Below, in pieces: positions 33,201 to 44,889 of a DNA stretch of 64,000 bases (positions are counted from its first letter, which is position 1; every line of letters begins with the position of its first letter). Source of the stretch: JAFALK01 sp036500605 (GTDB lineage: Bacteria > Pseudomonadota > Gammaproteobacteria > Burkholderiales > Burkholderiaceae_C). The notes below the pieces were generated by a model, which made no database searches, had not been told where the DNA came from, and worked only from the letters and a program-made list of their open reading frames with translations. A program made the position numbers and the translations under genes. The stretch spans positions 101,942-165,941 of the forward strand of contig DASYBU010000004.1 in NCBI GenBank assembly GCA_036500605.1, read 5' to 3'.

Positions 33201-36200
33201 ATGACGAAGACCAGCACCGCCCTGATGCTGCTGACGGCTTTCCTGAGCGCCACGGCTCCCGCCGCGAACGCTGCGAACGGCGCGAACGGCGCGAACGGCG
33301 CGAACGGCGCGACCGGCGCGACCGGCGCCATCGGCGCCATCGGCGCCAACGACCCGACGCTGATGCTGCATCAGCCCACGGTCTCCAAGGACCACATCGC
33401 CTTTGTCTACAGCGGCGATCTGTGGATCGCGGACCGCCAGGGCGGCCATCCGCAGCAACTGACCACCAGCGGAGCCGCCGAGTTCAATCCGCGCTTCTCG
33501 CCGGACGGGCGCTGGATTGCCTACTCGGCCACGTTTGAAGGCAATACCGATGTCTACGTGATCTCGGCCTCGGGCGGCGCGCCGCGACGCCTGACCTGGC
33601 ACCCGGGTGCCGATGTCGTCAGCGGCTGGAGCGTGGATGGCAAGCGCGTGCTGTTCACTTCGGCGCGCGACATCGGCAACAGCCGCAGCCGCCAGTTCTT
33701 CGAGGTCAGCACCGAGGGCGGCTTCGAGAAGAAGCTGATGAGCGCTGTGGCCGTCGATGGCGTCTGGTCGCCGGACGGCAAGCGGCTGGCCTACCAGCCC
33801 TATGGCACGGCCTTCGCCGGCGCGAGCGGCTGGCGTCAGCATCGCGGTGGTGACACGCCGCCGATCTGGATCATCGATCCGGCCGCAGACCCGGCCAGGC
33901 AGACCTGGGAGAAGCTCCCGCACGTCAACGCTTCGGACACCAATCCGCGTTGGGCCGGCAATGAGCTGGTCTTCATCTCCGACCGCAATGACGGCGCGGC
34001 CAATCTGTTTGCCTACAACAGCGCGACCAAGGCCGTGCGCCAGCTCACGCATGAAACCGTGTGGGACGTTCGCTCAGCCGACGTCGAAGGCGGCCATGTG
34101 GTCTATGAAGTGGGTGGCCGGTTGAAGTCCTTGAGCCTTGGCGGCGGTGAGCCGCAGACGCTCGACATCCACCTTGAGGCCAGCGGCCCGCAGGCGCGCA
34201 CGCAATGGAAGGATGCCGGCAAGAACATGACGAGCGCCGTGCTCTCGGCGACCGCCAAACGCGTGATCGTGACCGCGCGCGGCGAGGTGTTCAGCGTGCC
34301 GGTCAAGGACGGCTCCACACGCAACATCACCGGCACCGACGGCGTGCGCGAAGACGGCGCGCTGGGCAGCCCCGATGGCCAACAGATCGCCTACCTCTCG
34401 GAGGCCGGCAGCGGCATGAGCCTGCATCACGTGCTGATGCTGCGCAAGCAGGATGGGCTCGAGCCGGCCCGCGTGATCGCGCTCAAGTCGGAGGGCTATT
34501 TCAAGCTGCTGGCTTGGTCGCCCGATGGCAAGACCCTGGCGCTGAACGACAACCACCTGAACACCTATGTGCTCGACATCGCCAGCGGTGCCCTGAGCCG
34601 CATCGACACGAGCGATCGCCGCGATGAGTCGAGCGAGGCTCGCGTCAGCTTCTCGCCCGATGGGCGCTGGCTCGCGTACACCGTGATGGCCCGCAACTAC
34701 TTCCGGCAGCTGCGGCTCTATGACGTGGTGGGCAAGCGCGTGGTGCCGGTCAGCGACGGGCTCAGCTCGGTGACCTCGCCGGCCTTCTCGCCGAAGGGCG
34801 ACGTGCTGTATTTCGCCTCGTCCAACAACGCGGGCCAGGTGGATGCCGGCATCGACATGTCGAGCCAGGATCGCCCACGCCGGGCCGGGCTGTTCGCGCT
34901 GGTCCTGAGTTCTGAGGGCAAGTCGCCGCTGGCGCCGAAGCCGGGCGACGAGGAAGCCAGGAAGGCGGACGACAAGAAAGCCGACGACAAGAAGAGCGAT
35001 GACAAGAAGGGCGACAAGAAGGGCGGCAAAAAAGACGACAAGAAGGACGAAGGCAAGCCCGACGCCGCGTTGAAGCCCGTGCGCATCGACATCGAAGGCC
35101 TGCAGCAGCGCATCAACCCGCTGCCCGTGCCCGAGCGCAACTACGACGCGCTGGCGGTGGCGAGTGACGGCGCGCTGTTCTATCTGGACCAGCCGCAACC
35201 GGGTGCCACCGGCGATGCGCCGGGCCGCAAGGTCGAGGCCGCCACCGAACTCATGCGCTTTGATTTCGAGAGCAAGAAGGCCAAGACGGTCAAGTCCGAC
35301 GTGACCGACTTCAGCCTCAGCGCCGATGGCAAGAAGCTGCTGGCCCGCAGTTCCGGTGACTCGCTGGAACTCGGCGATGCGGGCGAGAAATTCGAAGGCA
35401 AGCCGGTGCCGTTGATCGGCCTGCAGATGCGCGTCAACCCGCGCAATGAATGGCGCCAGATCTTTGATGAAGCCTGGTGGATGGAACGCGAGTACTTCTA
35501 CGACCCCAAGCTGCACGGGCTTGATGCCACCGCTGTGTATCAGCGTTATCTGCCGCTGCTCGCTTCGGTGCAGCGCCGCGAGGATCTGACCGAACTGATC
35601 GTCAACATGATTGCCGAGCTGCAGGTCGGTCACAACCGCTCCGCGGGTGGCGATGGCTTCAGCGAGAAGCCGGTCAAGGTGGGCCTGCTGGGCGCGGACT
35701 TCGTCCTCGACCAAGGCAAGCTGCGCATCGCCAAGATCCTGCAAGGCGACCGCTGGAACCCCTTCCTCAGCGCCCCGCTGGCCGCGACGGGCCTGGGCGT
35801 GAAGGCGGGCGACTACCTGCTCGCCATCAACCAGGTGGCGATCGATGCCGAGCATGGCAATCTGTACGAGCTGCTGGCCGACACCGTGGGCCAGCAGGTC
35901 ACGCTGACCGTGGCCGACGATGCTGCCGGCAAGAACCGCCGCCATGTTGTCGTCGTGCCGGTGGACAGCGAAGCCGCCTTGCGCCATTGGGACTGGCTGG
36001 AGCACAGCCGCCAGTACGTGGACAAGCACAGCGGCGGCCGCATCGCGTATGTCTACATGCCGGACACGCAGCGCCAGGGCTTCCTCTACTTCGACCGCAT
36101 GTTCGCCGCGCAGAGCGACAAGCCGGCGCTGATCGTCGATGAGCGCCGCAACGGCGGCGGGCAGATCGCCAACTACGTGATCGAGACCTTGCGCCGCACT

Positions 36201-36647
36201 TACCTGATGGGCGCCAAGGATCGCGACGGCGCGATCATCAACTCGCCCCAGGTCGCCATCTACGGCCCGAAGGCCATGCTGATCGACCAGGATGCCGGCT
36301 CGGGCGGCGACATCATGCCCTACCTGTTCCGCCAGACGGGCCTCGGCCCGCTCATCGGCAAGCGCACTTGGGGCGGCGTGATCGGCATCGCTGTCAACCC
36401 TCGTTTGATCGACGGCGGCATGCTCACGGTGCCCTATGTGCGCCTGTTCAGCCCCGAAGGAAAATGGGTGATCGAGAACCAGGGCGTGGCGCCCGATCTC
36501 GATGTGGAGCTCGACCCGATCGCGGTCAACAAAGGCCAGGATCCTCAGCTCGATGCGGCGATCCAGAGCGTGCTGGAAAGGCTCAAGACCGCGCCGGCGC
36601 TGCCGCTGGACAAGCCGCCCGCCATGCCGGACCATCTGGGCGACTGA
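33201..36647 (+). CDS. Tricorn-like S41 peptidase with N-terminal beta-propeller
   Basis: This 1148-residue exported protein starts with a signal peptide (to about residue 24), followed by a tandem Gly-Ala-Asn/Thr/Ile repeat (25-50). A PD40/WD40-like propeller follows (FNPRFSPDGRWIAYSATFEG and similar blades), then a Lys/Asp-rich linker (about 582-622). A C1 region holds QIFDEAWWMEREYFYDP, the catalytic His motif is VGHNRSAGG, and a PDZ domain precedes a C2 domain with nucleophile Ser1034 in QDAGSGGDIMPYLFR. Tricorn-type peptidases degrade oligopeptides. The signal peptide implies periplasmic action. I prefer ATG 33201 over 33189 because GGGGACGAG then serves as ribosome-binding site. The PD40 and S41 order is typical of the family. 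Confidence 0.92.
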   Translation: MTKTSTALMLLTAFLSATAPAANAANGANGANGANGATGATGAIGAIGANDPTLMLHQPTVSKDHIAFVYSGDLWIADRQGGHPQQLTTSGAAEFNPRFSPDGRWIAYSATFEGNTDVYVISASGGAPRRLTWHPGADVVSGWSVDGKRVLFTSARDIGNSRSRQFFEVSTEGGFEKKLMSAVAVDGVWSPDGKRLAYQPYGTAFAGASGWRQHRGGDTPPIWIIDPAADPARQTWEKLPHVNASDTNPRWAGNELVFISDRNDGAANLFAYNSATKAVRQLTHETVWDVRSADVEGGHVVYEVGGRLKSLSLGGGEPQTLDIHLEASGPQARTQWKDAGKNMTSAVLSATAKRVIVTARGEVFSVPVKDGSTRNITGTDGVREDGALGSPDGQQIAYLSEAGSGMSLHHVLMLRKQDGLEPARVIALKSEGYFKLLAWSPDGKTLALNDNHLNTYVLDIASGALSRIDTSDRRDESSEARVSFSPDGRWLAYTVMARNYFRQLRLYDVVGKRVVPVSDGLSSVTSPAFSPKGDVLYFASSNNAGQVDAGIDMSSQDRPRRAGLFALVLSSEGKSPLAPKPGDEEARKADDKKADDKKSDDKKGDKKGGKKDDKKDEGKPDAALKPVRIDIEGLQQRINPLPVPERNYDALAVASDGALFYLDQPQPGATGDAPGRKVEAATELMRFDFESKKAKTVKSDVTDFSLSADGKKLLARSSGDSLELGDAGEKFEGKPVPLIGLQMRVNPRNEWRQIFDEAWWMEREYFYDPKLHGLDATAVYQRYLPLLASVQRREDLTELIVNMIAELQVGHNRSAGGDGFSEKPVKVGLLGADFVLDQGKLRIAKILQGDRWNPFLSAPLAATGLGVKAGDYLLAINQVAIDAEHGNLYELLADTVGQQVTLTVADDAAGKNRRHVVVVPVDSEAALRHWDWLEHSRQYVDKHSGGRIAYVYMPDTQRQGFLYFDRMFAAQSDKPALIVDERRNGGGQIANYVIETLRRTYLMGAKDRDGAIINSPQVAIYGPKAMLIDQDAGSGGDIMPYLFRQTGLGPLIGKRTWGGVIGIAVNPRLIDGGMLTVPYVRLFSPEGKWVIENQGVAPDLDVELDPIAVNKGQDPQLDAAIQSVLERLKTAPALPLDKPPAMPDHLGD
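33273..33350 (+). repeat. 9-bp tandem repeats coding Ala-Asn-Gly units
   Basis: Units of GCGAACGGC repeat about four times, then GCGACCGGC twice and GCCATCGGC twice, ending GCCAAC. They encode (ANG)4, (ATG)2, (AIG)2 and AN just after the signal peptide of the S41 peptidase. The unit length keeps the frame, so copy number can change without loss of the protein. Confidence 0.85.
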
Positions 36648-36668
36648 AGCACCGGCCAGCAAGCCCAT

Positions 36669-36732
36669 TGGATCTCGCTATGAGATCCATTTGGGAAATT
36701 GCATTGATCGCTGGACGGGTGAACTCTAAAGT
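36669..36732 (+). promoter_or_regulatory. Inverted repeat and candidate promoter before katG
   Basis: TGGATCTC (36669-36676) and GAGATCCA (36682-36689) form an 8-bp inverted repeat. Downstream, TTGATC (36704-36709), a 17-bp spacer and TAAAGT (36727-36732) make a plausible sigma-70 promoter 33 bp before katG. The repeat may be an operator or the end of the preceding transcript. Confidence 0.4.
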
Positions 36733-36764
36733 GACTGACACAGCAAACAGCCCAGGAGTGAATC

Positions 36765-38957
<2,193 letters not shown>

Positions 38958-38982
38958 GCCTTGATGCGTTGGGGAGGCCGGA

Positions 38983-41025
38983 TCAGCCGGTCATTCCCCG
39001 GCGCTGCACGACGGCAGGCGGATCTCGCAACGTGCGGATCGCATGGATGGCCCGATGCGAAAGCGCGAAGGTCAGGAACTGAGCCGCAGGCACGGGCTGG
39101 GACCACAGATAGCCTTGTCCTTCGCTGCAGCCCAGCGCCGTGAGTTCGTCCAGCGTCCGCACATCTTCGACGCCTTCTGCGATCACTTTGAGGCCGAGGC
39201 TCAAACCCATCTGCACGATCGCGCGGACGATGGCTTCGTCATGCGGGTTGTCATGCAGCCGGCGCACAAAGGATTGGTCGATCTTGAGCCGTTCCACATC
39301 GAAGCGCTTCAGATAGCTGAGGTTGGAATAGCCGGTGCCGAAGTCGTCGATGGCGAGGCCCACGCCCATCTCACGCAGCCTGCGGATCGCGCCGCGCAGT
39401 TCGTCGCTGTCGCCGACCAGCAGGGACTCGGTGATTTCGAGCTCCAGCATGTCGGCGCGCAGACCCGAATTCCGCAGCGCATGCGCGACGGCCAGGTCGA
39501 TATCGCCGCGCTGGAACTGGATGGGCGAGACGTTCACGGAGATGGTCAGCCCATCCAGCCCGGCCGTCGCCCACTCGGTCGCTTGTCGGCAGGCTTCGGC
39601 CAGCACCCAGGCGCCGATCGGGACGATCAGGCCGGTCTTTTCCGCAATGGGAATGAAGCGGGCCGGCGAGATCGAGCCCAGCGCAGGGTTGGTCCAGCGG
39701 AGCAGAGCCTCGGCGCCGATGATGCGTTCGGTGCCGAGCTCCAGCTGCGGTTGGTAGTGCACGCTGAACTCGCCTCGCACCAGCGCGGTTCGCATTGCGT
39801 TGGCGATCTTGGCATGCTCGAAGATGTTGGCGTTCATCGCGGCGTCGAAAAAACGGAAGGCGCTGCGGCCGCTGTCCTTGGCGCGGTACATCGCGGTGTC
39901 AGCGTTCTTCAGCAAGCCGTCGAAGTCAGCGCCGTCGTCCGGAAACAGGGCGATGCCGATCGAGCAGGCGCTGCTGAAGCCGAAACCGTCAATGACGAAC
40001 GGCGCCGCGAATTGCTCGAGCACGGTCTGCGCGGCCGCCGCGGCGTCGCCGGCATCGGACAGCTCGCCGAGGATCACGAGGAATTCATCACCGCCCAGAC
40101 GACAGACCGTGTCGTTGGCCCGCAGCGCGCCAGCCAGTCGCGCGCCGACCTGCCTCAACAGGTCATCGCCGGCGCTGTGGCCCAGCGTGTCGTTGACGGT
40201 CTTGAAGTCGTCGAGATCGAGGTAGAGCAGGCCGGCCTTGGTCTGCCGGCGTTGTGCGCTGGCGATGATGTGCTCCAGCAGATTGCGGGCGAGCACCCGA
40301 TTGGCCAGACCGGTGAGAGCGTCGTGCGTCGCGATGAATTCGATCCGCTTCTGCGATTCGCGCACGCGCTCGTTCTCCTGCTGCGCGCTGTGCAGTGCGC
40401 GGTGCAGGTCAGCGGTCATCATCCACACGACCGCGGCGGTGGCGGCCAGCACGCCGAGCGGATCGATCATGTCGAGCAGGCCGGCGCTTGGCACAGTACT
40501 GACATGCCAACCCTTGGCATCGCTCAGCACCACGGCAATGATCACCACGGCGTCAAATGCCACCAGCTTGAGCAACAGGTCGCGCCGGCCGAGGATGCAG
40601 GCAAACATCAGCAGGCTGGGGAAGGCGAGCATCGCGGAATCGTGCACGCCGCCGTTCTTCCAGACCATCACGGTCACGAGGCCGGTCAAGGTGCAGAGCA
40701 GCAGCGAGGTGGCGGCGGCCCGGCGTTCATGGTGCAGCAGCCACCAGCCGATCCAGAGGATCACAGCGCCCACGGCGAGCACGGCGGCGTCCGTCCAGTT
40801 GCTGTTCAGTGCGCTGCCGATGCCGCTGACGGCAATGGCGATCAGGGCCACGCGCATCACCTGCCTGACGCGTGCCGCACCGATCTGCTCCTCGGCTTGT
40901 GCGGAGGAGAGGGAGGCCTCGGTCGCGCTGGGCGAGACGTCGGTCGCGCTGGGCGAAGGGCGTGGACGAACCGTCAGAGGTTCATCGTCGATCAGTTCCG
41001 TGCCGGACAACTTCTCTGGCTCCAT
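38983..41025 (-). CDS. Membrane-bound GGDEF/EAL c-di-GMP signalling protein
   Basis: This 680-residue protein has an N-terminal membrane region of about five helices (about 56-205) resembling a MASE-type sensor. A GGDEF domain follows with intact GGDEF at residues 311-315, then an EAL domain with intact EAL at 439-441 and catalytic-type segments SVNVSPIQFQ, LELEITESLL, AIDDFGTGYSNLSYLKRF and IAEGVED. Both active sites look competent, so it could make or break c-di-GMP. The GGDEF I-site motif (RxxD) is not obvious. It is a single gene, convergent with katG and separated from the aga operon end by about 140 bp. The cue sensed by the membrane part is unknown. Confidence 0.93.
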   Translation of the reverse strand: MEPEKLSGTELIDDEPLTVRPRPSPSATDVSPSATEASLSSAQAEEQIGAARVRQVMRVALIAIAVSGIGSALNSNWTDAAVLAVGAVILWIGWWLLHHERRAAATSLLLCTLTGLVTVMVWKNGGVHDSAMLAFPSLLMFACILGRRDLLLKLVAFDAVVIIAVVLSDAKGWHVSTVPSAGLLDMIDPLGVLAATAAVVWMMTADLHRALHSAQQENERVRESQKRIEFIATHDALTGLANRVLARNLLEHIIASAQRRQTKAGLLYLDLDDFKTVNDTLGHSAGDDLLRQVGARLAGALRANDTVCRLGGDEFLVILGELSDAGDAAAAAQTVLEQFAAPFVIDGFGFSSACSIGIALFPDDGADFDGLLKNADTAMYRAKDSGRSAFRFFDAAMNANIFEHAKIANAMRTALVRGEFSVHYQPQLELGTERIIGAEALLRWTNPALGSISPARFIPIAEKTGLIVPIGAWVLAEACRQATEWATAGLDGLTISVNVSPIQFQRGDIDLAVAHALRNSGLRADMLELEITESLLVGDSDELRGAIRRLREMGVGLAIDDFGTGYSNLSYLKRFDVERLKIDQSFVRRLHDNPHDEAIVRAIVQMGLSLGLKVIAEGVEDVRTLDELTALGCSEGQGYLWSQPVPAAQFLTFALSHRAIHAIRTLRDPPAVVQRRGMTG

Positions 41026-41162
41026 ACTGCAAGGGCATTCAGATGCGTCTCAAGGCTAGCCCAGATCGCTGATCAACTGAATCGGGCTTGCCCTTTTTCC
41101 AAGCCCGCGATGCGGCCATTTTTCATGGCGCGTGCGTCTGTCGACGATCGCCTAGCGCTGCA

Positions 41163-42980
41163 TCAAACGGACTTCCCGCTGAAGAATCCCTCGATCTGTT
41201 CGAGTGTCTTGCCCTTCGTCTCGGGCAGCAGGAATGCAGCGGTCAGGAAATACACCAGCGTGCATCCGGCCCAGAAATAGAACATCGCTGCATAGCCGTG
41301 CAGACCCACGGTCGGCAGGAAGACGGCCGCGATTGATGTGGCGACAAACTGGTTGATCAGCAGCGCGATGCTCATGCCGTTGGAGCGGATCCGCGTGGGC
41401 ATCAGCTCCGACAAGGCCAGCCACACGCAGACGCCAGGACCCACCGCGAAGAAGGCGACGAAAGCGAGGATGCAGGCCGCCACCCAGGCGCCGTGGGCGG
41501 TGCTGGGCACGGCACCGAGCCGCGCTGAATCGATGCGCAGTGGCGCTTGCGCGGCGGTGATCGGATCGGCAAAGGGATTCAGATGCAGGCGGCGGAAGAA
41601 GGCGCCGATCACGCTGTCGGGCTGCACCGTGTCGGCGCGGTTGATCTGCAAGAGCACTGCGTCGGGCGCATCGCTGCGCAGGGTGCGCACGTTGCTGAAG
41701 TCGCCATAGGACCAGGCCACGGTCAGCAGTTGCGGGCCTGCGCTCGTGTCGGGCCCGAGTTGCTGCCAGTGGGCGGCATCCAGGTCCAGGCTCAAGCTAT
41801 CGCCTTGCTGTTGAGCGCTGAGTACTGCGCTGACATCATGCTGGTCGCGTTCGGCCGACTGGAACAGCAAGGCCGCGCCCAGCAGCGAAAGCATGATGCC
41901 GCCGCTGCCCAGCATCAGCAGGAACTTGCGGCCCTTGCGATCGACCAGCAGCACGGCCAGCACCGTCATGATCACGTTCAGCAGCTTGACGGCCACATCG
42001 GCCCAGTTGGCGGCGGCACCGGGCAGGCCCGCGGCGTTGAGGATGTTCACCGCATAGGACAGGATCGAGTTGATGCCCGTGGCCTGCGTGCAAGCGAGCA
42101 CCAGACAGGCCAGCGCGAAGGGCAGCAGGTAGCGGCGGCTGAGCAAGGAATCGCGCGAGGTGGCGGTCTGGCCCGAGGGCTGCCCGGCGCTTTCCTGGAT
42201 CTCGCGCAGTTGAGCCTGCGCCTGGGCTTCGGGGCTGCTGCGGCGCAGGACATTCAAGGCGGCATCGGCACGGCCGCGACGCAAGAGCCAACGCGGAGAT
42301 TCGCCCAGCAGCAGACTGCCAAGGGTGAACATGAGACCCGGCGTCAGGCACATCCAGAAGATGCTGCGCCAGGCGTGGTCGCGGATGGCGAGGATGGCCT
42401 GTTCGTAGGCGCCACCGGCCGAACGGGCAGCGGCGCTCGCCGCTTCAACCGACTGGGCCTGGTAGAGGCCGATCACCGCTGCCACGACCAGGCCGATCGT
42501 CAGCAGCAACTGGAACATCGCGGTGCCGCGCCCGCGCCGGTCGGCGCTCAGGCATTCGGCCAGGTACAGCGGCACGACCACGCCGATCAGGCCACCGCTG
42601 ATGCCTTGCAGCAGGCGTCCCAGCAGCAGCGGCGTGTAGCCCTCGGCCAGCGCGATCACCGGGATGCTCAGCGTGAACACGGCACCAGCCAGGATCATGG
42701 CCTTCTTGCGCCCGATGGTGTCGGCGATGGCGCCGGCAAACAGCGAGGAGAGCACGCTGCCGAGCAGCACCGCTGCGACGACAAAGCTGAGCTGCTGGGC
42801 GCTGAGCTTCCAGGCCATCGCCGCGGTCGATTCGAGATAGGGCAGGGCGCCGGCAATGATGCCGATGTCAATGCCGTACAGCAGGCCACCCATGCCGGCG
42901 ATGAAGAGTTGGTAGCGCGAGTAGGCCAGGCCGCTGAGGGCTCGGCGACGCGCCGCAGGCAAGGTGGCGGAGACGGTCAT
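41163..42980 (-). CDS. agaP: Sugar-porter MFS permease, predicted GalNAc transporter
   Basis: This 605-residue transporter has 12 predicted helices and sugar-porter signatures: DTIGRKKAM after TM2, GESPRWLLRRGR after TM6, DRKGRK after TM8 and PETKGKTLEQIEGFF at the end. Between TM9 and TM10 it has an unusual hydrophilic insertion of about 120 residues (374-496), apparently outside the membrane. ATG 42980 follows AGAAGGA on the minus strand; the longer frame into nagA is not used. It is the last gene of the aga operon, 17 bp after the deacetylase. The substrate is inferred from context: N-acetylgalactosamine. The symbol follows the proteobacterial aga naming and is a prediction. Confidence 0.8.
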   Translation of the reverse strand: MTVSATLPAARRRALSGLAYSRYQLFIAGMGGLLYGIDIGIIAGALPYLESTAAMAWKLSAQQLSFVVAAVLLGSVLSSLFAGAIADTIGRKKAMILAGAVFTLSIPVIALAEGYTPLLLGRLLQGISGGLIGVVVPLYLAECLSADRRGRGTAMFQLLLTIGLVVAAVIGLYQAQSVEAASAAARSAGGAYEQAILAIRDHAWRSIFWMCLTPGLMFTLGSLLLGESPRWLLRRGRADAALNVLRRSSPEAQAQAQLREIQESAGQPSGQTATSRDSLLSRRYLLPFALACLVLACTQATGINSILSYAVNILNAAGLPGAAANWADVAVKLLNVIMTVLAVLLVDRKGRKFLLMLGSGGIMLSLLGAALLFQSAERDQHDVSAVLSAQQQGDSLSLDLDAAHWQQLGPDTSAGPQLLTVAWSYGDFSNVRTLRSDAPDAVLLQINRADTVQPDSVIGAFFRRLHLNPFADPITAAQAPLRIDSARLGAVPSTAHGAWVAACILAFVAFFAVGPGVCVWLALSELMPTRIRSNGMSIALLINQFVATSIAAVFLPTVGLHGYAAMFYFWAGCTLVYFLTAAFLLPETKGKTLEQIEGFFSGKSV

Positions 42981-42997
42981 CAAGAATCCTTCTTCTT

Positions 42998-44107
42998 CTA
43001 GAGACTGGGGCCGGGCACGATGGCGCGGCCTTCGGCGAAAACCTGCAAGGGTTGCAGCGCCGGGTCGAGCACCACCACATCGGCCCAGGCGCCGAGCTCG
43101 AGGCGGCCGCGATCGGGCAGGTCCAGATAGTCGGCGGCAAAGCGCGAGACGCGGTTCGACGCATCGACCAGATCGAGGCCCAGCTCGACGAGATTGCGCA
43201 GGGCCTGGTCCATCGTCAGCGCGCTGCCCGCCAGCGAACCCGTGGCCAGGCGCACGCAGCCGGCGCATTTGTAGACGCGCTGCGGGCCGAGCGCGTACTC
43301 GCCATCGGGCATGCCGGTGGCGGCGGTGGCATCGCTGATCGCATAGATCTTGGGAATGGTTCGCAAGGCCGCGAGCATGGCGCCGGGTTCAACGTGTTGA
43401 AGATCGGGAATCAACTCGGCATATTCGGCATGCGCGAGCGCCGCGCCGACCATGCCGGGCTCGCGGTGATGCAGCGGTGTCATGCCGTTGAACAGATGCG
43501 TGAAGCCGCTTGCGCCGGCCTTGAGCGCAGCCACGCCGTCCTCATAGCTGCCCGCGCTGTGGCCGATCTGCACCTTGATGCCGAGCGCGACCAGATGCGG
43601 GATCAGCTCGAGATGGCCGGGCATCTCGGGCGCGATCGTCAGCACGCGAATCGGTGCAATGGCGTCGAGCTGTTGCACGGCTTGCAGGGTGGCCGGTACC
43701 GTCAACGCCGGCTGCGCGCCGAGGCGGTGCGGATTGAGGAAGGGGCCTTCGAGATGCACGCCGAGCACGCGGGCGCCATCGTCGATCGGCGCGGCGATGA
43801 CGCCGGCCAGGCCTTGCAGCGCACGCACGATGTCCTTCTCATGCGCCGTCATCGTGGTGCCCAGCATCAGCGTCGTGCCGTGACGCGCATGGAGGCGAGC
43901 GACGGTGCGGGCCGCGTCGCCCCCTTGCATGATGTCTACGCCGCTGCCGCCATGCACATGCAGGTCGATGAAACCCGGGAGGATGTGCTGATCCGGCACC
44001 GGGGTATCGAGCGGTTCGATGCGGCGGATGTGCGTGTCGAAATGCAGCCGGCCGGCAATCCAGCCGGACGGCGTGAGGATGCGACCTTCAACGAAATGCA
44101 TGGTCAT
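42998..44107 (-). CDS. agaA: N-acetylgalactosamine-6-phosphate deacetylase (NagA/AgaA family)
   Basis: This 369-residue amidohydrolase has the metal site His50-x-His52 (GFIDLHVHGGSG), the Glu of GVHLEGPFLNPHR, His residues in VQIGHSAGS and GFTHLFNGM, and the catalytic Asp in ISDATAATGM. These are the features of N-acetylhexosamine-6-phosphate deacetylases. From sequence alone it could act on GlcNAc-6-P. The neighbouring agaS, agaZ and agaR genes argue for GalNAc-6-P. It overlaps the regulator stop by ATGA, showing coupled translation. It produces galactosamine-6-phosphate and acetate in the cytoplasm. The family call is firm; the substrate is inferred. Confidence 0.87.
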   Translation of the reverse strand: MTMHFVEGRILTPSGWIAGRLHFDTHIRRIEPLDTPVPDQHILPGFIDLHVHGGSGVDIMQGGDAARTVARLHARHGTTLMLGTTMTAHEKDIVRALQGLAGVIAAPIDDGARVLGVHLEGPFLNPHRLGAQPALTVPATLQAVQQLDAIAPIRVLTIAPEMPGHLELIPHLVALGIKVQIGHSAGSYEDGVAALKAGASGFTHLFNGMTPLHHREPGMVGAALAHAEYAELIPDLQHVEPGAMLAALRTIPKIYAISDATAATGMPDGEYALGPQRVYKCAGCVRLATGSLAGSALTMDQALRNLVELGLDLVDASNRVSRFAADYLDLPDRGRLELGAWADVVVLDPALQPLQVFAEGRAIVPGPSL

Positions 44108-44871
44108 TCAGCGACGATCAGCTCGACGCCGAGGCGCTGCAGGCCGTCGCGGTATTCGGGGCTGATGCCGGCATCGGTGATCACGGTGTCCACGCGTTCC
44201 AGCATGGCGATGCGGTGCAGGCTCACGCGGCCGAATTTAGAGGCATCGCTGAGCACGACAACGCGCCGCGCGCGCTCGACCATCTTGCGGTTCAGGCTGG
44301 CCTCGGCCTCGTGGTGCGTGGTCAGGCCGAATTGCAGGTCGAGGCCGTCGACGCCGAGGAAGAGGAGGTCAAAGCTGTAGGCATTGAGGCTCGCCTCGGC
44401 CTGCGCGCCCTGGAACGAGAGCGACCGCTTGCGCAAGAGTCCGCCGGTCAGCATCACCTCCACGCCTTGCGCGTTGGCCAGCTCCCACGCGATGTTCAGG
44501 CCGTTGGTCATGACAGTGACCTCGCGGTGATCGAGCAGGTGGCGGGCCAGCGGCACGGTGGTGGTGCCGGAGTCGATGAGGATGTTGTCGCCCGCCTGCA
44601 CAAGGCCGGCGGCGCGGTTGCCGATGGCTTCCTTGAGCCCGCTGTTGAGGCTGTCGCGCTGGCGCACGCTCTGTTCCTGCGGCGGCGTGCGCACCAGCGT
44701 GGCGCCGCCGTGGTTGCGCGTGGCCAAGCCTTGCGCTTCGAGCTGCGCAAGATCGGTTCGGATGGTGACCGAGGAGACGCTGAACTGCGCCACCAGGTCG
44801 GACACCTGCACGCCGCCTTGCTTGATCAGCTGCTGGAGGATCTGTTCGCGGCGCTGGGTCGTGTTTCGCAT
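44104..44871 (-). CDS. agaR: DeoR-family repressor AgaR
   Basis: This 255-residue regulator has an N-terminal winged helix (RREQILQQLIKQGGVQVSDL, then VSSVTIRTDLAQLEAQGLAT). A DeoR sugar-phosphate-sensing domain follows, with ILIDSGTTTVPLARHLLDH, GVEVMLTGGLLRKRSLSFQG, FDLLFLGVDGLDLQFGLTTH and VVVLSDASKFGRVSLHRIA. The last stretches closely recall enterobacterial AgaR as I remember it. It sits inside the operon it is expected to control, between agaZ (18 bp) and agaA (4-bp overlap). The effector is probably a GalNAc pathway phosphate. Candidate binding words, CTTTC and GAAAG, cluster at 48354-48636. Confidence 0.88.
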   Translation of the reverse strand: MRNTTQRREQILQQLIKQGGVQVSDLVAQFSVSSVTIRTDLAQLEAQGLATRNHGGATLVRTPPQEQSVRQRDSLNSGLKEAIGNRAAGLVQAGDNILIDSGTTTVPLARHLLDHREVTVMTNGLNIAWELANAQGVEVMLTGGLLRKRSLSFQGAQAEASLNAYSFDLLFLGVDGLDLQFGLTTHHEAEASLNRKMVERARRVVVLSDASKFGRVSLHRIAMLERVDTVITDAGISPEYRDGLQRLGVELIVAE

Positions 44872-44889
44872 GGTCGGGAGTGGTGTCGA

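Noticed and set aside
33273..33350. CRISPR-like short repeats
   Set aside because: Units are contiguous 9-mers coding a protein tract, without spacers.
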